From Methylocapsa sp. D3K7 (lineage in GTDB: Bacteria; Pseudomonadota; Alphaproteobacteria; Rhizobiales; Beijerinckiaceae): a stretch of DNA of 64,000 nt. The stretch is from positions 1 to 64,000 of the forward strand of contig NZ_CP123229.1 of assembly GCF_029855125.1 (NCBI RefSeq). Reading direction: 5' to 3'. This document shows, in pieces, positions 10,826-20,868 of this stretch. Position 1 is the stretch's first letter; each line of letters starts with the position of its first letter. Below the pieces are notes generated by a model. The model ran no database searches and was not told the origin of the DNA. It worked only from the letters and a program-made list of their open reading frames with translations. Both the position numbers and the translations under genes were made by a program.

Positions 10826-10853
10826 ATATAAGAAGAGGATCGACGCACGCAAG
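10826..10853 (-). promoter_or_regulatory. sigma-32 (heat-shock) type promoter for dnaK
   Basis: On the minus strand CTTG (complement of 10850-10853) and CTTATAT (complement of 10826-10832) are separated by 17 bp. This fits the alphaproteobacterial RpoH pattern CTTG-N17/18-CYTAT. It would start a transcript roughly 125 nt before the dnaK ATG. Confidence 0.6.
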
Positions 10854-10975
10854 CCAAAGATTGAAAGGATCGGGCCGAAAGCGAGGGTTTCCCAAATCTT
10901 ATTAGTGACAGGTCCGTGAGTGAATCCGGTAAGTTTGCCTTGATTCGGCGGGCCAATCGCGCCAAACCATAACGA

Positions 10976-11938
10976 ATGGGACCAAGGAATAAGGCGAGGC
11001 GGCATTTGAGCGGGGCAATTTTCCAGCCGGGATATTTTTGTGTGTTCGCAGTGATCGCGACGCTTTTGATCGGGACACCGGGGCGTGCCCAACTCCTGCT
11101 TCCGGGAGCCCTCCAGTCTTCGCCCCCCGTTGGGAACACAGGCCAAAATCCCGCAGGGGCACCAGTGAGGGCGAGACCGGTTGTCCTAAAACCACCGCTG
11201 GAGTCGACGATTACCGGTCTTGAACTGGCGCGCGATGGTGTTGCTGGCACCATCGCTTTCGGGAGCGCGCCGGGCAAGGGAATCGAGATTACCCATCTTT
11301 CACTGGCTGGAGAAGCAATCTCTCACCCGGGAGAGCAATGCCGCGTCGATGTGGTTTCGGATACACCTATCCAAATGACGTTTGTCGGCCGGCCGAATGG
11401 AGTCTCCCGCTATGAGGTAAACATTGAGGCGTGTCCGTTTTCCTTCGATGTGCTCGATGGGGCCGTCATGGTCTCCCGGGTTCCGCCCGCGTGCGATTTT
11501 GCGGCGGCGGATTGCCGTGCAACTCTGGCGGGCTTTTGGGGTCCGCCGGGCAATAGTTTTGGTCCTGACCAGATCAAGCGACTGGAACGCGAACGGGGCC
11601 TGGCGGAATCTTCGATGCGGTCCGATTTTCGCGCATTGCTTGCGGATGCCGGCACAGATAAAGCCACAATTAAGAAAATCGCCAGCGAGCAAGCAGGTTT
11701 TTCATCGGAGCGCGATGTGACTTGCCGCAATTACGCGGGCGAGGACGTGCATGGATTTTGTGCGCTTCGGGTCACCCAAGCGCGGGCTCTCGCTTTGCAA
11801 ACGGCACTTGAGGCAAACAGCAATCCACACCCCGGAAAGGCAAGGACGATGGCGAAAAAAGCGGCCGCAAAACAGGGGCAGCCGCCCAATCTTACGGCTG
11901 ACCCGCAACCTTCACCCCTCGCGCCAGGGCCTCAGTGA
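10976..11938 (+). CDS. secreted protein of unknown function
   Basis: I do not recognise a named family. The N-terminus has a positively charged stretch followed by a hydrophobic core and a possible cleavage site (GTPGRAQ, about residue 39), so the protein is probably exported. A Pro-rich linker follows, then a domain with several Cys residues (EQCRVDV, EACPF, ACDFAAADCRATL, VTCRNYAG, HGFCALRV), possibly disulfide-bonded in the periplasm. The tail is rich in Lys, Ala and Pro. It diverges from dnaK. The ATG has only a weak ribosome-binding site, so the start is uncertain. Confidence 0.6.
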   Translation: MGPRNKARRHLSGAIFQPGYFCVFAVIATLLIGTPGRAQLLLPGALQSSPPVGNTGQNPAGAPVRARPVVLKPPLESTITGLELARDGVAGTIAFGSAPGKGIEITHLSLAGEAISHPGEQCRVDVVSDTPIQMTFVGRPNGVSRYEVNIEACPFSFDVLDGAVMVSRVPPACDFAAADCRATLAGFWGPPGNSFGPDQIKRLERERGLAESSMRSDFRALLADAGTDKATIKKIASEQAGFSSERDVTCRNYAGEDVHGFCALRVTQARALALQTALEANSNPHPGKARTMAKKAAAKQGQPPNLTADPQPSPLAPGPQ

Positions 11939-12015
11939 GCATTATTCAGCTCTTGTATCCCGTTTAGGCAATCCAACTTAAATTGCATCGCTGATCGTGA
12001 AGGAAAGGCAGACGG

Positions 12016-12636
12016 ATGGAACGCCCCTTTTTGCCCAAGCCGGTCCTTGCAATCCTAGCCGGAGCCTTGGCGGCCCTGACCGCCGTTTTGTCCGCCGCCG
12101 CTCAGACGGGGGGAGGGGGAGAAGCAGCCCCATCTTCGTCTCCTCCGCCTCAGGCTGTTCCAGCCTCCGAACTGACTTCTCATTTCGTGGCAACCGCTGT
12201 TCCGACAACGAATTTCATAGCCACCGCCAGCCGCATGGCCATTTCCAAATCGCGCAATGCCAAAATTCAGCGGTTCGCTGGCACTCTCGCCAAGGACCAA
12301 ACCTCGATTGCCAACTCTCTGGCTGCTTGGGTTAACGTGAATGGTCCTGTTGTAACACTCCGTTCTCCTTATACGGGACAGATAGGGCCAGGGGCGACGA
12401 AGCTAAGGGCGCCGAATTTGCTGCCCGCGCAAGTCACCAGCTTGCAGCACCTTTCGGCATCGAGCAGCCACGATTTCGACGCGCTGTTCGTTTCGGCGCA
12501 GATGGAGGCATTGGTTCAACTGCAGATTCTTTATCGCGATTTTATTCAAAATGGCACGGACCCCGGCCTGCACGCCATTGCCGAGCGCGAATTGCCGAAG
12601 GTAGAGCAGACAATTTCGGCGCTCGACTCACTATAG
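12016..12636 (+). CDS. DUF4142 domain-containing secreted protein
   Basis: A predicted periplasmic helical protein. A signal peptide (ILAGALAALTAVLSAAAQ) is followed by a low-complexity Gly/Ser/Pro linker. The following domain has the DUF4142 pattern: an F-x-x-x-A helix, MAISKSRNAKIQRFAGTLAKDQ, and a second helical pair ending at the C-terminus (QILYRDFIQNG). The family resembles ferritin-like four-helix bundles and is often found in stress contexts; a precise role is not known. AGGAAAGG precedes the ATG. Confidence 0.7.
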   Translation: MERPFLPKPVLAILAGALAALTAVLSAAAQTGGGGEAAPSSSPPPQAVPASELTSHFVATAVPTTNFIATASRMAISKSRNAKIQRFAGTLAKDQTSIANSLAAWVNVNGPVVTLRSPYTGQIGPGATKLRAPNLLPAQVTSLQHLSASSSHDFDALFVSAQMEALVQLQILYRDFIQNGTDPGLHAIAERELPKVEQTISALDSL

Positions 12637-12667
12637 GCTTCCGCGTTGCGCGAGCTGTCAGGCGTGT

Positions 12668-14101
12668 CTATTTCGTTGCGTAGGCCTTGATTGCATGATC
12701 TGCCAAGGTCTTGCCAAGCGACCAAACCGCGCCGGGCACGCGATGGCTATCGGCGATCACCGCGTCGAAAGCATGTTCGATCCACTCGCAATCAGAGTCC
12801 GTGATCGCAAGTGCTGGCAGCAGCTTGATGGTGGTGTTGGCGTGGCCAGCGACTTGGACGAGGATCTTGTGATCCTTGAACAGCGGGATGGTGATGAGCT
12901 GACAAAAGAGACCGGCGCTGACCGTTTCAAGCAGGGACCAGGCAGCCTTGAGTTTGAGCGACCGAGGCGGTCCGAATTCAATACCGATCATGAGGCCTTT
13001 GCCCCGTACCTGGTGCACCAGCTCGTAGCGTTGCGCCATTTTCTCAAACGCGGTGAGAAGTCTTGCTCCTGTCTGCGCGGACTTATGAACAAGCCCTTCG
13101 GTTTCGATCACCTCAAGGCTCGCAAGACCAGCCGCCATCGCCAGGTCGTTCTTTCCGAAGGTGGAACCATGCACGACGGCGCGGTCCATGCGGTTGAAGA
13201 CTTTTTCGAAAATCGCCTTGCGGGTCAAAACCGCGCCGACCGGCACATGTCCGCCGGAGAGCGATTTGGCGAGCAAGACCATGTCCGGCTCGACACCCCA
13301 ATGTTCGACGGCAAGAAAACGTCCGGTGCGGCCCATCCCCGTCTGAATTTCGTCAGCGACCAGCAATGTTCCATATTTGCGGCACAAGGCCTGAGCGCCG
13401 CGAAGATAGAGATCATCCGGTATATTTACCCCTTTGCCCTGGATTGGCTCGACAATGAAGGCCGCGACATCACGGGCCGACAAGGCTTTTTCCAAAGCGG
13501 CGAGATCATTGAAGGGAATGGCCGAAAAGCCGGGGAGAAGCGGGCCAAAGCCACCTCTAAATATGTCGTCGCCATTCGCCGACAAAGCGCCATAGGTCAA
13601 ACCATGAAAGGCGTGATCGCAATAGACAATGCCGGGACGGCGAGTTGCGCTGCGGGCGAATTTGATCGCAGTTTCGACGGCCTCGGCCCCCGAATTTGTG
13701 AAGAAGGCTTTGTCGAGATAAGGAACGAAACCGAGCAAACGCTCGGCGAGCAGACCGGCAAGGACGGACACGTCCATTTGCACCAGATTGGGCAGATCGC
13801 TGGCAAGCACCTGGCTCAACGTTTCACGCAGCAGCGGATGATTGCGGCCGATGCCGAACACGCCCCATCCGCTGAGGAGATCAAGATAACGGGTGCCGGT
13901 GCGATCGAAGAGATATTGGCCTTGACCGGTGCGAAATCCGACGTCGAAGCCAAGTGTCCTCAACACGCGAACCATCATTTCGTTCAGATGTTGGGTGTGC
14001 AGCGCATAGCGCTCCGCTTCGCGCTCCTCCAACATGGCGCCTATATCGAAGGGCCGCCCTGGCAAATGGGATGCCGTCTGATAAACTCGCACATTTTTCA
14101 T
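12668..14101 (-). CDS. class III PLP-dependent aminotransferase (HpnO-like candidate)
   Basis: A fold-type I, class III aminotransferase related to acetylornithine and ornithine transaminases. It shows LLSGWGVFGIGRNHP, the PLP phosphate site NSGAEAVETAIKFAR, DEIQTGMGRTG and the Schiff-base Lys in LLAKSLSGG. The extended N-terminus (HLNEMMVRVLRTLGFDVGFRTGQG) resembles the subgroup containing HpnO, which makes aminobacteriohopanetriol in alphaproteobacteria and methanotrophs. That assignment is an inference, and no other hpn gene is seen here. I prefer the ATG at 14101 over the GTG at 14110 because of AAGG spacing. An MFS transporter follows upstream on the same strand. Confidence 0.75.
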   Translation of the reverse strand: MKNVRVYQTASHLPGRPFDIGAMLEEREAERYALHTQHLNEMMVRVLRTLGFDVGFRTGQGQYLFDRTGTRYLDLLSGWGVFGIGRNHPLLRETLSQVLASDLPNLVQMDVSVLAGLLAERLLGFVPYLDKAFFTNSGAEAVETAIKFARSATRRPGIVYCDHAFHGLTYGALSANGDDIFRGGFGPLLPGFSAIPFNDLAALEKALSARDVAAFIVEPIQGKGVNIPDDLYLRGAQALCRKYGTLLVADEIQTGMGRTGRFLAVEHWGVEPDMVLLAKSLSGGHVPVGAVLTRKAIFEKVFNRMDRAVVHGSTFGKNDLAMAAGLASLEVIETEGLVHKSAQTGARLLTAFEKMAQRYELVHQVRGKGLMIGIEFGPPRSLKLKAAWSLLETVSAGLFCQLITIPLFKDHKILVQVAGHANTTIKLLPALAITDSDCEWIEHAFDAVIADSHRVPGAVWSLGKTLADHAIKAYATK

Positions 14102-14281
14102 GCCCGACACCTTGCTTGCCTCGTAACCAGACGTGGTCTGTAGCCGTCGTCAGAGCGTGCCATCGACAAAAGATTCGTCCGCCAAACAGATAATTGGAAT
14201 TTTTGATAGCAGGCAATGGCTATCGCTCAGAGTGTGCACGCCAATTTAAGCATTTTCTATTTCGGAAGGAAACTAAGCGCT

Positions 14282-15727
14282 TCAATCTGGTGCCGATGAC
14301 AGCGGCCGCGCCACAGCTTCGAGCGGTTTGCGCGCGGCCTCGACGCCCCAGATTATCATGGCGATCGAAGCGATGATCATAAGGCAGGAGCCAAAGAGGT
14401 ATCCGCCAAAAACACTGCCACGAGAGCCCGTTTCAATGAGCGTCCCAAATAAAAACGGTGCTGCCACCCCGCCGACCGCCGTGCCAGCGGCATAGAAAAA
14501 GGCAATCGCAAGCGCGCGGATTTCGACCGGAAATATCTCGGACACGGTGAGATACGCGGCCCCCGCTGCCGCGGACGCAAAAAAGAAGACCACTGTCCAA
14601 GTTATCGTCTGCCAGGCCGCATCGAGCAGTTGATTAGCGAATAGCCAGCCGCTTCCCGCGAGAAGCACACCGGAAGCCGCATAGGTGAACGCAATCATTG
14701 GCTTGCGGCCAATCGAATCGAACAAGGGGCCCAGAAACAAGGGACCGAGCACGTTGCCGAGCGCGAAGGGAAGAATGTACCAGCCGACACTGTAGGACGG
14801 GACGTTATAAAAACGTGTCAGTACGAGAGCATAGGTGAAGAAAATTGCATTGTAGAAAAATGCTTGCGCCCCCATCAGGGCAAGCCCCAACAGAGTTCGG
14901 GCACGAAAGGTGACGAATAGCGTTTTGAGGACTTCATGCAAGGGTGTGTAAGCCCGCGGGCGCAATCGCATGGGCTTGAGCGCCGAAACATCTGAAAAGC
15001 GCACGCCGTGGAGACGAAATCTGTCTTCAATGGCAGTGGTGACTTTCTCAGCTTCTGTCTCCCGGCCATGGATGACCAGCCAGCGCGGGCTTTCCGGGAT
15101 CCAGGTCCGAAGCGCAAAGATAATGAGCCCGAGTACCGACCCAATGAGAAACGCAAGCCGCCAGCCGATGTCGGGAGGGAAGCGGGCGGGGTCGAGAACG
15201 ATGATGGAGCCGCCCGCCCCAAGAGCGGCGCCAATCCAGAACGAGCCATTGATGGCAAGGTCGGTCCAGCCGCGATAGCGGGCTGGGATCATCTCTTGAA
15301 TCGTCGAATTGACCGCGCTGTATTCGCCGCCGATCCCAGCGCCCGTCAACATTCGGAACACACAAAAGCTTGCAAAATTCCAGGCGAAAGCAGTCGCGGC
15401 CGTGGCAACGAGATAAAGTCCCAACGTGATAAAGAACATGGGTCTGCGGCCAAGCCTGTCCGTCAGCCAACCAAACCCAAGCGCCCCCACGACGGCGCCC
15501 GTGAGATAAAGACTGGAGGCGAGCCCGATGTCCGACGCGGTGAAGTGCAGGCGAGGGCTGGCTTCGAGCGCGCCCGCGATCGACCCAGCAAGGGTGACTT
15601 CAAGGCCATCCAAGACCCATGTGATCCCAAGGGCCACAGCGACCAGCGTATGAAATCTTCCCCAGGGAAGCCGGTCGAGTCGGCCCGGAACCCGGGTTTC
15701 AATAATCTCATAGGCTGCTTCTCGCAT
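14282..15727 (-). CDS. MFS transporter (sugar/aromatic acid porter type)
   Basis: A major facilitator with about twelve hydrophobic segments. The loop after TM2 reads GWLTDRLGRRPMFF and its second-half counterpart is LFDSIGRKPMIA. The central motif RMLTGAGIGGEYSAVNSTIQEMIPARYRG and IPESPRWLV are typical of the metabolite:H+ symporter and SV2-like branch of the superfamily. The substrate cannot be told. It sits upstream of the class III aminotransferase on the same strand with a gap of about 180 bp, so a shared role is possible but unproven. Confidence 0.85.
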   Translation of the reverse strand: MREAAYEIIETRVPGRLDRLPWGRFHTLVAVALGITWVLDGLEVTLAGSIAGALEASPRLHFTASDIGLASSLYLTGAVVGALGFGWLTDRLGRRPMFFITLGLYLVATAATAFAWNFASFCVFRMLTGAGIGGEYSAVNSTIQEMIPARYRGWTDLAINGSFWIGAALGAGGSIIVLDPARFPPDIGWRLAFLIGSVLGLIIFALRTWIPESPRWLVIHGRETEAEKVTTAIEDRFRLHGVRFSDVSALKPMRLRPRAYTPLHEVLKTLFVTFRARTLLGLALMGAQAFFYNAIFFTYALVLTRFYNVPSYSVGWYILPFALGNVLGPLFLGPLFDSIGRKPMIAFTYAASGVLLAGSGWLFANQLLDAAWQTITWTVVFFFASAAAGAAYLTVSEIFPVEIRALAIAFFYAAGTAVGGVAAPFLFGTLIETGSRGSVFGGYLFGSCLMIIASIAMIIWGVEAARKPLEAVARPLSSAPD

Positions 15728-15921
15728 GTGTCACCTTCTGCCCGCCAGGCGCGCATCGCGTGGTAGAACGCCAGAGATGCGATTGCGTTCTGGGTTCATC
15801 ACGCTGAAATGGACCACTGCCTTTGAGATGAATCCTATTCAACTGGCTGTTAACCAAAATCTGCCTTGATCGTCCGCCATGCCATTTGACAGTTCAAACC
15901 CACGGTTTCCTTGGCTTATTG

Positions 15922-16752
15922 ATGTCTCGTGCGCCAAAAATTCTTATTTTCGATTCCGGCCTCGGCGGTTTGACTGTGTGGGGAGAGGTGGCGCGCCTGC
16001 TTCCCGATGCCCGCTTGGTCTACGCCGCCGATGATGCCGCTTTTCCTTATGGGGCGTTGCGGGAAGATATTTTGATCGCCAGGGTTTTGACGGTGATGCA
16101 GCGCTTGATCACCCTCTGTGCTCCGGATGCAGTTGTCATTGCCTGCAATACCGCATCCACTTTGGCGCTGCCGCATCTGCGGGCAAAATTCCCGGAGATT
16201 CCGTTCATTGGGACTGTGCCAGCGATCAAACCCGCAGCAAGCCTCTCGCGCTCTGGGCTTATTTCCGTGCTGGCGACGCCCGGCACGGTGGCCCGCGATT
16301 ACACCCGCGAGTTGGTGCGTACTTACGCCGCCCACTGTGAGGTCACCCTCGCGGGCTCCCGCGAGCTTGCTCCGTTTGCTGAAGCTTTCATGCAAGGAAA
16401 AAGCGTTTCGGACGCGGCCATTGCGCAGGAGATCGCACCCGCATTCGTGACGTCGGGAGACCAGCGCACAGATTGCGTCGTGCTCGCCTGCACCCATTAT
16501 CCCTTGCTGCTAGGTCATTTCGAGCGGCTGGCACCCTGGCCAGTCGAATGGATCGATCCAGCCCCGGCTATCGCCCGGCGGACCAGCCACGTCTTGCGTG
16601 AACAGCTGGGTTTCCCCGCCGCAGGGCCCGCGTCCGCCCCGCATTATGCGGTTTTTACTGGCGCTATGACGCTGGGACCGGATCTTCTCGAGGCATTACG
16701 CCTTCGCGGGATCGAAAAAACCATCGTCGAGAAGGTGCCCCTCGCGGCCTGA
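15922..16752 (+). CDS. murI: glutamate racemase
   Basis: MurI converts L- to D-glutamate for peptidoglycan. The sequence has the N-terminal IFDSGLGGLTVW, the first catalytic Cys in VIACNTAST and the second in VVLACTHYPLL, both required for the two-base mechanism. The length of about 276 residues is normal. I use the ATG at 15922 (MSRAPKILIF); the open frame extends 12 codons upstream to a TTG at 15886, but that extension is not family-like. Confidence 0.93.
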   Translation: MSRAPKILIFDSGLGGLTVWGEVARLLPDARLVYAADDAAFPYGALREDILIARVLTVMQRLITLCAPDAVVIACNTASTLALPHLRAKFPEIPFIGTVPAIKPAASLSRSGLISVLATPGTVARDYTRELVRTYAAHCEVTLAGSRELAPFAEAFMQGKSVSDAAIAQEIAPAFVTSGDQRTDCVVLACTHYPLLLGHFERLAPWPVEWIDPAPAIARRTSHVLREQLGFPAAGPASAPHYAVFTGAMTLGPDLLEALRLRGIEKTIVEKVPLAA

Positions 16753-16930
16753 GCCTTCGCAGGGGTGGATCTGCCCATCATTGTCGCAGGGGCGCCGAAC
16801 CGCTGCCAAAGTCTTCACGCGGGCGGATTGACATGCTATTTGACTTTTTTGTCATCCCCGAGCCGGGCCGTTTCGTGGGCGCTCCAAGCCGCGATGCTGG
16901 CGCTAGGCCGCTTTCGCAGGAACCTTCAGC

Positions 16931-18229
16931 ATGAGCCAAGCCGTCCCCAGCCGCGCAGCGTCCAACTCTTTTTTCGCGGCTGGACTCGCCGACGCCGACC
17001 CCGAGATCGCTAAGGCGATCGAGCTGGAGCTTGGCCGCCAACGCCATGAGATCGAACTGATCGCCTCTGAAAATATCGTCTCCAAAGCGGTGCTCGAAGC
17101 GCAGGGCTCGGTTCTGACCAACAAATACGCCGAAGGCTATCCCGGCCGGCGCTATTATGGCGGCTGCCAATTTGTGGATATCGCTGAAACCCTGGCCATC
17201 GAGCGCGTCACCCGCCTGTTCGACTGCAAATTCGCCAATGTGCAGCCAAACTCTGGCAGCCAGGCAAATCAGTCTGTATTCCTCGCGCTTTTGCAGCCTG
17301 GCGATACCTTTTTGGGGCTCGATCTCGCCGCGGGCGGCCATTTGACGCATGGATCGCCGGTAAATCTCTCCGGCAAATGGTTCAAACCGATTCCCTATGG
17401 GGTCCGCCGCGACGATCACCGCATCGACATGGAGCAGGTGGCCCGGCTGGCCGAAGAGCATAAGCCGAAGCTTATTATCGCGGGCGGCTCCGGTTATCCC
17501 CGGCATTGGGATTTCGCGAAATTCCGCGAGATCGCCGATTCCGTCGGCGCCTATTTCTTCGTCGATATGGCGCATTTTGCCGGTCTCGTCGCGGGCGGCG
17601 TGCATCCCTCGCCGTTCCCGCATGCCCATGTGGTGACCTCGACCACCCACAAAACCTTGCGTGGCCCGCGCGGCGGATTGGTCCTCACCAACGATGAGGC
17701 GATCGCCAAGAAAATCAATTCGGCAGTGTTTCCTGGCCTCCAAGGTGGCCCGTTGATGCACGTCATTGCCGCCAAAGGAGTTGCCTTCGGCGAAGCGTTG
17801 AAGCCTGAATTCAAGCTTTATGCGAAGCAGGTCGTCGACAATGCCAAGGCGCTGGCGGCGACGCTCGTTGAGCGGGGATTCGCGCTCGCATCAGGCGGCA
17901 CCGACAATCACCTCATGCTGGTGGATTTGCGGCCGAAGCAACTCACCGGAAAGGCGGCCGAAGCGGCACTCGGACGCGCCGGCATTACCTGCAACAAAAA
18001 TGGCATCCCGTTCGATACCGAAAAGCCCGCGATCACCTCCGGCATTCGCTTAGGTACGCCCGCCGCAACCTCGCGTGGTTTTGGAATCGCCGAATTCAAA
18101 AAGGTAGGAGAGCTCATCGCGGACGCCTTGGACGGTTTGGCCAAGAACGGTGAGGCGGGAAATGCCGACATCGAGGCGAAAGTCAAAGCGGGCGCGAGTG
18201 AACTCACCCAGCGCTTCCCGGTATATTGA
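16931..18229 (+). CDS. glyA: serine hydroxymethyltransferase
   Basis: GlyA interconverts serine and glycine with tetrahydrofolate and supplies one-carbon units; in methylotrophic relatives it also feeds the serine cycle. The family marks are [11 protein letters not shown], the PLP Lys in [28 protein letters not shown] and the C-terminal [15 protein letters not shown]. Length is 432 residues. A TTGACA at 16828 upstream may be a -35 box, but no clear -10 follows. A strong hairpin lies just behind the gene. Confidence 0.97.
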   Translation: MSQAVPSRAASNSFFAAGLADADPEIAKAIELELGRQRHEIELIASENIVSKAVLEAQGSVLTNKYAEGYPGRRYYGGCQFVDIAETLAIERVTRLFDCKFANVQPNSGSQANQSVFLALLQPGDTFLGLDLAAGGHLTHGSPVNLSGKWFKPIPYGVRRDDHRIDMEQVARLAEEHKPKLIIAGGSGYPRHWDFAKFREIADSVGAYFFVDMAHFAGLVAGGVHPSPFPHAHVVTSTTHKTLRGPRGGLVLTNDEAIAKKINSAVFPGLQGGPLMHVIAAKGVAFGEALKPEFKLYAKQVVDNAKALAATLVERGFALASGGTDNHLMLVDLRPKQLTGKAAEAALGRAGITCNKNGIPFDTEKPAITSGIRLGTPAATSRGFGIAEFKKVGELIADALDGLAKNGEAGNADIEAKVKAGASELTQRFPVY

Positions 18230-18259
18230 GACTGCCAGCGAGGTTAGTTTCGTGTTCAA

Positions 18260-18294
18260 GGGAACGCGGTCCGGCAAGAGCGGGCCGCGTTCCC
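18260..18294 (+). terminator. hairpin terminator of glyA
   Basis: A stem of about 14 bp (GGGAACGCGG plus T-G wobble and CCG, loop GCAAGAG, matching right arm) begins 31 bp behind the glyA stop. It is followed by AATAGCTTTT, a short and offset T tract. Confidence 0.6.
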
Positions 18295-18361
18295 AATAGC
18301 TTTTAACACCGCAAGTGCTGCGAACCCGCGTTCGCAAGATCCTCCTTAAGGCCTGTCCGCC

Positions 18362-18880
18362 ATGCGGTGCCCTTTCTGCGGCAGTTTCGACTCTCAGGTG
18401 AAGGATTCGCGTCCCGCCGGAGATGGCACGGCCATTCGCCGCCGCCGTGTGTGTCCCGATTGCGGCGGCCGCTTCACGACGTTCGAGCGAGTGCAACTGC
18501 GCGAATTGACGGTTTTGAAAAAATCCGGGAGGAGGGTGCCGTTTGACCGTGACAAGCTCATGCGCTCGCTCGAAATTGCCTTGCGCAAACGCCCCGTTGA
18601 GCCCGAGCGGCTGGAACGGATGGTGAATGGCATCGTGCGCCAGCTTGAAAGCCAGGGCGATAGCGAGATCGCGAGCGACAGAATTGGTGAGCTCGTCATG
18701 GAAGGTCTGCGCGCGCTCGACAGCGTCGCTTACGTGCGTTTTGCCTCGGTCTATCGCAATTTTCGCGAGGCGCGTGATTTTAATACGCTGGTTGACGAAC
18801 TCGCGCAGGGGGAAGGCGAAGGTTCCGAAGAGCAATCCGCGCCGCCGCTGGCAAAGGCTCGTTCGCCGGATCCCGCGTGA
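18362..18880 (+). CDS. nrdR: transcriptional repressor NrdR
   Basis: NrdR is the nucleotide-sensing repressor of ribonucleotide reductase genes. It has an N-terminal zinc ribbon ([11 protein letters not shown] and [12 protein letters not shown]) and an ATP-cone ([23 protein letters not shown]). The usual length of about 150 is exceeded by a short acidic tail. It starts the block nrdR-ribD-ribE that is conserved in many alphaproteobacteria; ribD overlaps its stop as GTGA. Confidence 0.95.
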   Translation: MRCPFCGSFDSQVKDSRPAGDGTAIRRRRVCPDCGGRFTTFERVQLRELTVLKKSGRRVPFDRDKLMRSLEIALRKRPVEPERLERMVNGIVRQLESQGDSEIASDRIGELVMEGLRALDSVAYVRFASVYRNFREARDFNTLVDELAQGEGEGSEEQSAPPLAKARSPDPA

Positions 18881-19989
18881 GCCAAATCGCTGCCGATACG
18901 CGGTTCATGGCGGCGGCTCTTGCGGTTGGCCGGCGCGGGCTTGGCCTTTGCGCGCCAAATCCGGCGGTTGGTGCGCTCATTGTCAATGACGGCGCGATTT
19001 TGGCGCGTGGCTGGACCAAACCTGGCGGCCGCCCGCATGCGGAAACCGAAGCCTTGCGTGCGGCGGGCAGGCAAGCCCGGGGCGCAACGCTTTATGTGAC
19101 TTTGGAGCCTTGCAGCCATCACGGGAAGACGCCGCCTTGCACCGATGCGATTGCCGCTGCTGGCATCGGCCGCGTTGTCTATGCGATTGACGATCCCGAT
19201 CCCCGGGCATCTGGACTCGGTGCGCAAATCCTGGCCGGCGCCGGGATCGAGGTCACGCGAGGCGTGCTTGCGGAGGAAGCATGGCAGGTCCATCTCGGAC
19301 ATTTTTTGCGTGTCACGCGCGAGCGGCCGATGGTCACGCTGAAACTCGCGGTGACGGCGGATTTTTACGCCGCCGGGCCCCCGGCCGGGCCGCGTCTCCT
19401 GATCACCGGAAAACCGGCGAACGCCTTCGTCCATGTCCAGCGCGCCATACACGACGCGGTCATGACCGGAATAGGTACCATTTTGGCCGACGATCCGTTA
19501 TTAAACGTTCGGCTTTCGGGTTTTGAACATCGCAGGCTTTTGCGTGTCGTCCTCGACAGCGATCTGTGCTTGCCCCCTTCAGCGAAGCTTGCCGCGTCGG
19601 CGGCAGAAATCCCAACGCTGATCATCGCCGGAACTGGGGCCGGCGAGGACAGAGCCGAGCGCTTGCGTGAGGCGTATGTCGAGGTCGTCCTGGCGCCGCG
19701 CAATCCGAGCGGGCGCGTCGATCTTGGGGCCGCGCTGAAACTCCTTGGCGGACGCGGATTGACACGCATATTTTGCGAAGGGGGTCCGCGCATGGCAGCG
19801 GCCTTGATTGATTACGATCTGGCCGATAACGTCATGATTATCACTGCGCCGGAACCCCTTGGCCACGCCGGCGTTTTGGGTCTCGACAGCAACGCATTGA
19901 AGCTACTTGAAGATCCAGCCCGCTACCGCATAGCCGAAACACGAATGATCGGCTCCGACCGGCTCACGCGGCACGAAAGGCGACCTTAG
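18877..19989 (+). CDS. ribD: bifunctional diaminohydroxyphosphoribosylaminopyrimidine deaminase / 5-amino-6-(5-phosphoribosylamino)uracil reductase
   Basis: RibD carries out the second and third steps of riboflavin synthesis from GTP. The N-terminal deaminase domain has the zinc-binding HAETEAL and [13 protein letters not shown] motifs. The C-terminal reductase has [31 protein letters not shown] and a [10 protein letters not shown] segment. The start is GTG at 18877, overlapping the nrdR stop, and the stop touches the ribE start, so the three are one transcription unit. Confidence 0.95.
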   Translation: MSQIAADTRFMAAALAVGRRGLGLCAPNPAVGALIVNDGAILARGWTKPGGRPHAETEALRAAGRQARGATLYVTLEPCSHHGKTPPCTDAIAAAGIGRVVYAIDDPDPRASGLGAQILAGAGIEVTRGVLAEEAWQVHLGHFLRVTRERPMVTLKLAVTADFYAAGPPAGPRLLITGKPANAFVHVQRAIHDAVMTGIGTILADDPLLNVRLSGFEHRRLLRVVLDSDLCLPPSAKLAASAAEIPTLIIAGTGAGEDRAERLREAYVEVVLAPRNPSGRVDLGAALKLLGGRGLTRIFCEGGPRMAAALIDYDLADNVMIITAPEPLGHAGVLGLDSNALKLLEDPARYRIAETRMIGSDRLTRHERRP

Positions 19990-20595
19990 ATGTTCACTGG
20001 CATCGTCAGCGGAATTGGCGTCGTTGAGCGGGTTGAAGCCGGGGCCAATTTACGCCATTTGCGCATCGCCTGTGCCTATCCAGCTGAGACGATCCAACTC
20101 GGCGCTTCCATCGCCTGCAACGGAGCCTGTCTGACCGTGGTTGCGCGCGGCGCAACCGCCCAACGGAGCTGGTTCGAGGTCGATGCTGCGGCGGAAACGC
20201 TCGCCCGCACAACCGCGCATGATTGGAAAACCGGCACAAAACTCAATCTCGAACGGGCGCTCAAAGTTGGCGATGAACTTGGCGGCCATATTGTCACAGG
20301 TCACGTGGATGCGGTGGCAAAGGTCGCCGCGATCGCTGATTTTGACGGCATGCGGCGTGTCGAGGTGACCGTTCCGCAAGACCTAGCGCGTTTTATCGCC
20401 GAGAAGGGCTCCGTCGCGCTCGACGGCACATCCTTGACGGTCAATTCGGCCGACGCTGATTTCTTTTCGGTCCTGCTCATTCCCCATACGTTGAAGACCA
20501 CGACTTGGGGCGAAAGACATGCGGGCGACGAAATTAATCTCGAAATCGACCTGATGGCTCGTTACGCGGCAAGGCTCGCAGGGAATATGTCCTGA
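19990..20595 (+). CDS. ribE: riboflavin synthase alpha chain
   Basis: This enzyme dismutates two lumazine molecules to riboflavin. The start MFTGIVSGIGVVE and the two homologous half-barrels, each with an SxAxNGxCLT-like motif (SIACNGACLTV, SVALDGTSLTVN), identify it. The ATG follows the ribD TAG without a gap, implying coupled translation. No FMN riboswitch is seen in front of this block. Confidence 0.95.
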   Translation: MFTGIVSGIGVVERVEAGANLRHLRIACAYPAETIQLGASIACNGACLTVVARGATAQRSWFEVDAAAETLARTTAHDWKTGTKLNLERALKVGDELGGHIVTGHVDAVAKVAAIADFDGMRRVEVTVPQDLARFIAEKGSVALDGTSLTVNSADADFFSVLLIPHTLKTTTWGERHAGDEINLEIDLMARYAARLAGNMS

Positions 20596-20714
20596 GCGTG
20601 ACGCGGCCTGACGAGACGAAAGAACGCGCGCATATTTCTCTGGACACTGCCATCCCGCCCTTGCCTCAAGCCCGCGTTTGTCCGAAAAGACCGAACCGCC
20701 AGCTGGAGAATCGC

Positions 20715-20858
20715 GTGCCTTCCCTCATCCGATTTCTTGTGATCATTGGCATCTTGGCCGGGCTTGCTTATGCTGGCATGATCGCGCTGGTGACCTTCGT
20801 CGAGCCGCAACCGCGCGAGATGACCCAAGCAATTGCGCCTGGAAAGCTGAACAAGTAG
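20715..20858 (+). CDS. small single-span membrane protein
   Basis: A peptide of about 47 residues starting at GTG (20715), with one hydrophobic helix (IRFLVIIGILAGLAYAGMIAL) and a short cytosolic or periplasmic tail containing EPQPREM. Similar short proteins, often misnamed histidine kinase, lie before xerD in Hyphomicrobiales, as I recall. The frame is open up to 20598 but that part is not protein-like. Function unknown. Confidence 0.6.
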   Translation: MPSLIRFLVIIGILAGLAYAGMIALVTFVEPQPREMTQAIAPGKLNK

Positions 20859-20868
20859 AAGAATCGCG

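Noticed and set aside
8790..10895. DnaK with a 67-residue N-terminal extension
   Set aside because: The extension is not Hsp70-like and covers the sigma-32-type promoter; the family start [10 protein letters not shown] at 10694 is clear.
16828..16860. TTGACA promoter before glyA
   Set aside because: The -35 hexamer is perfect, but no acceptable -10 box follows at 16-18 bp.
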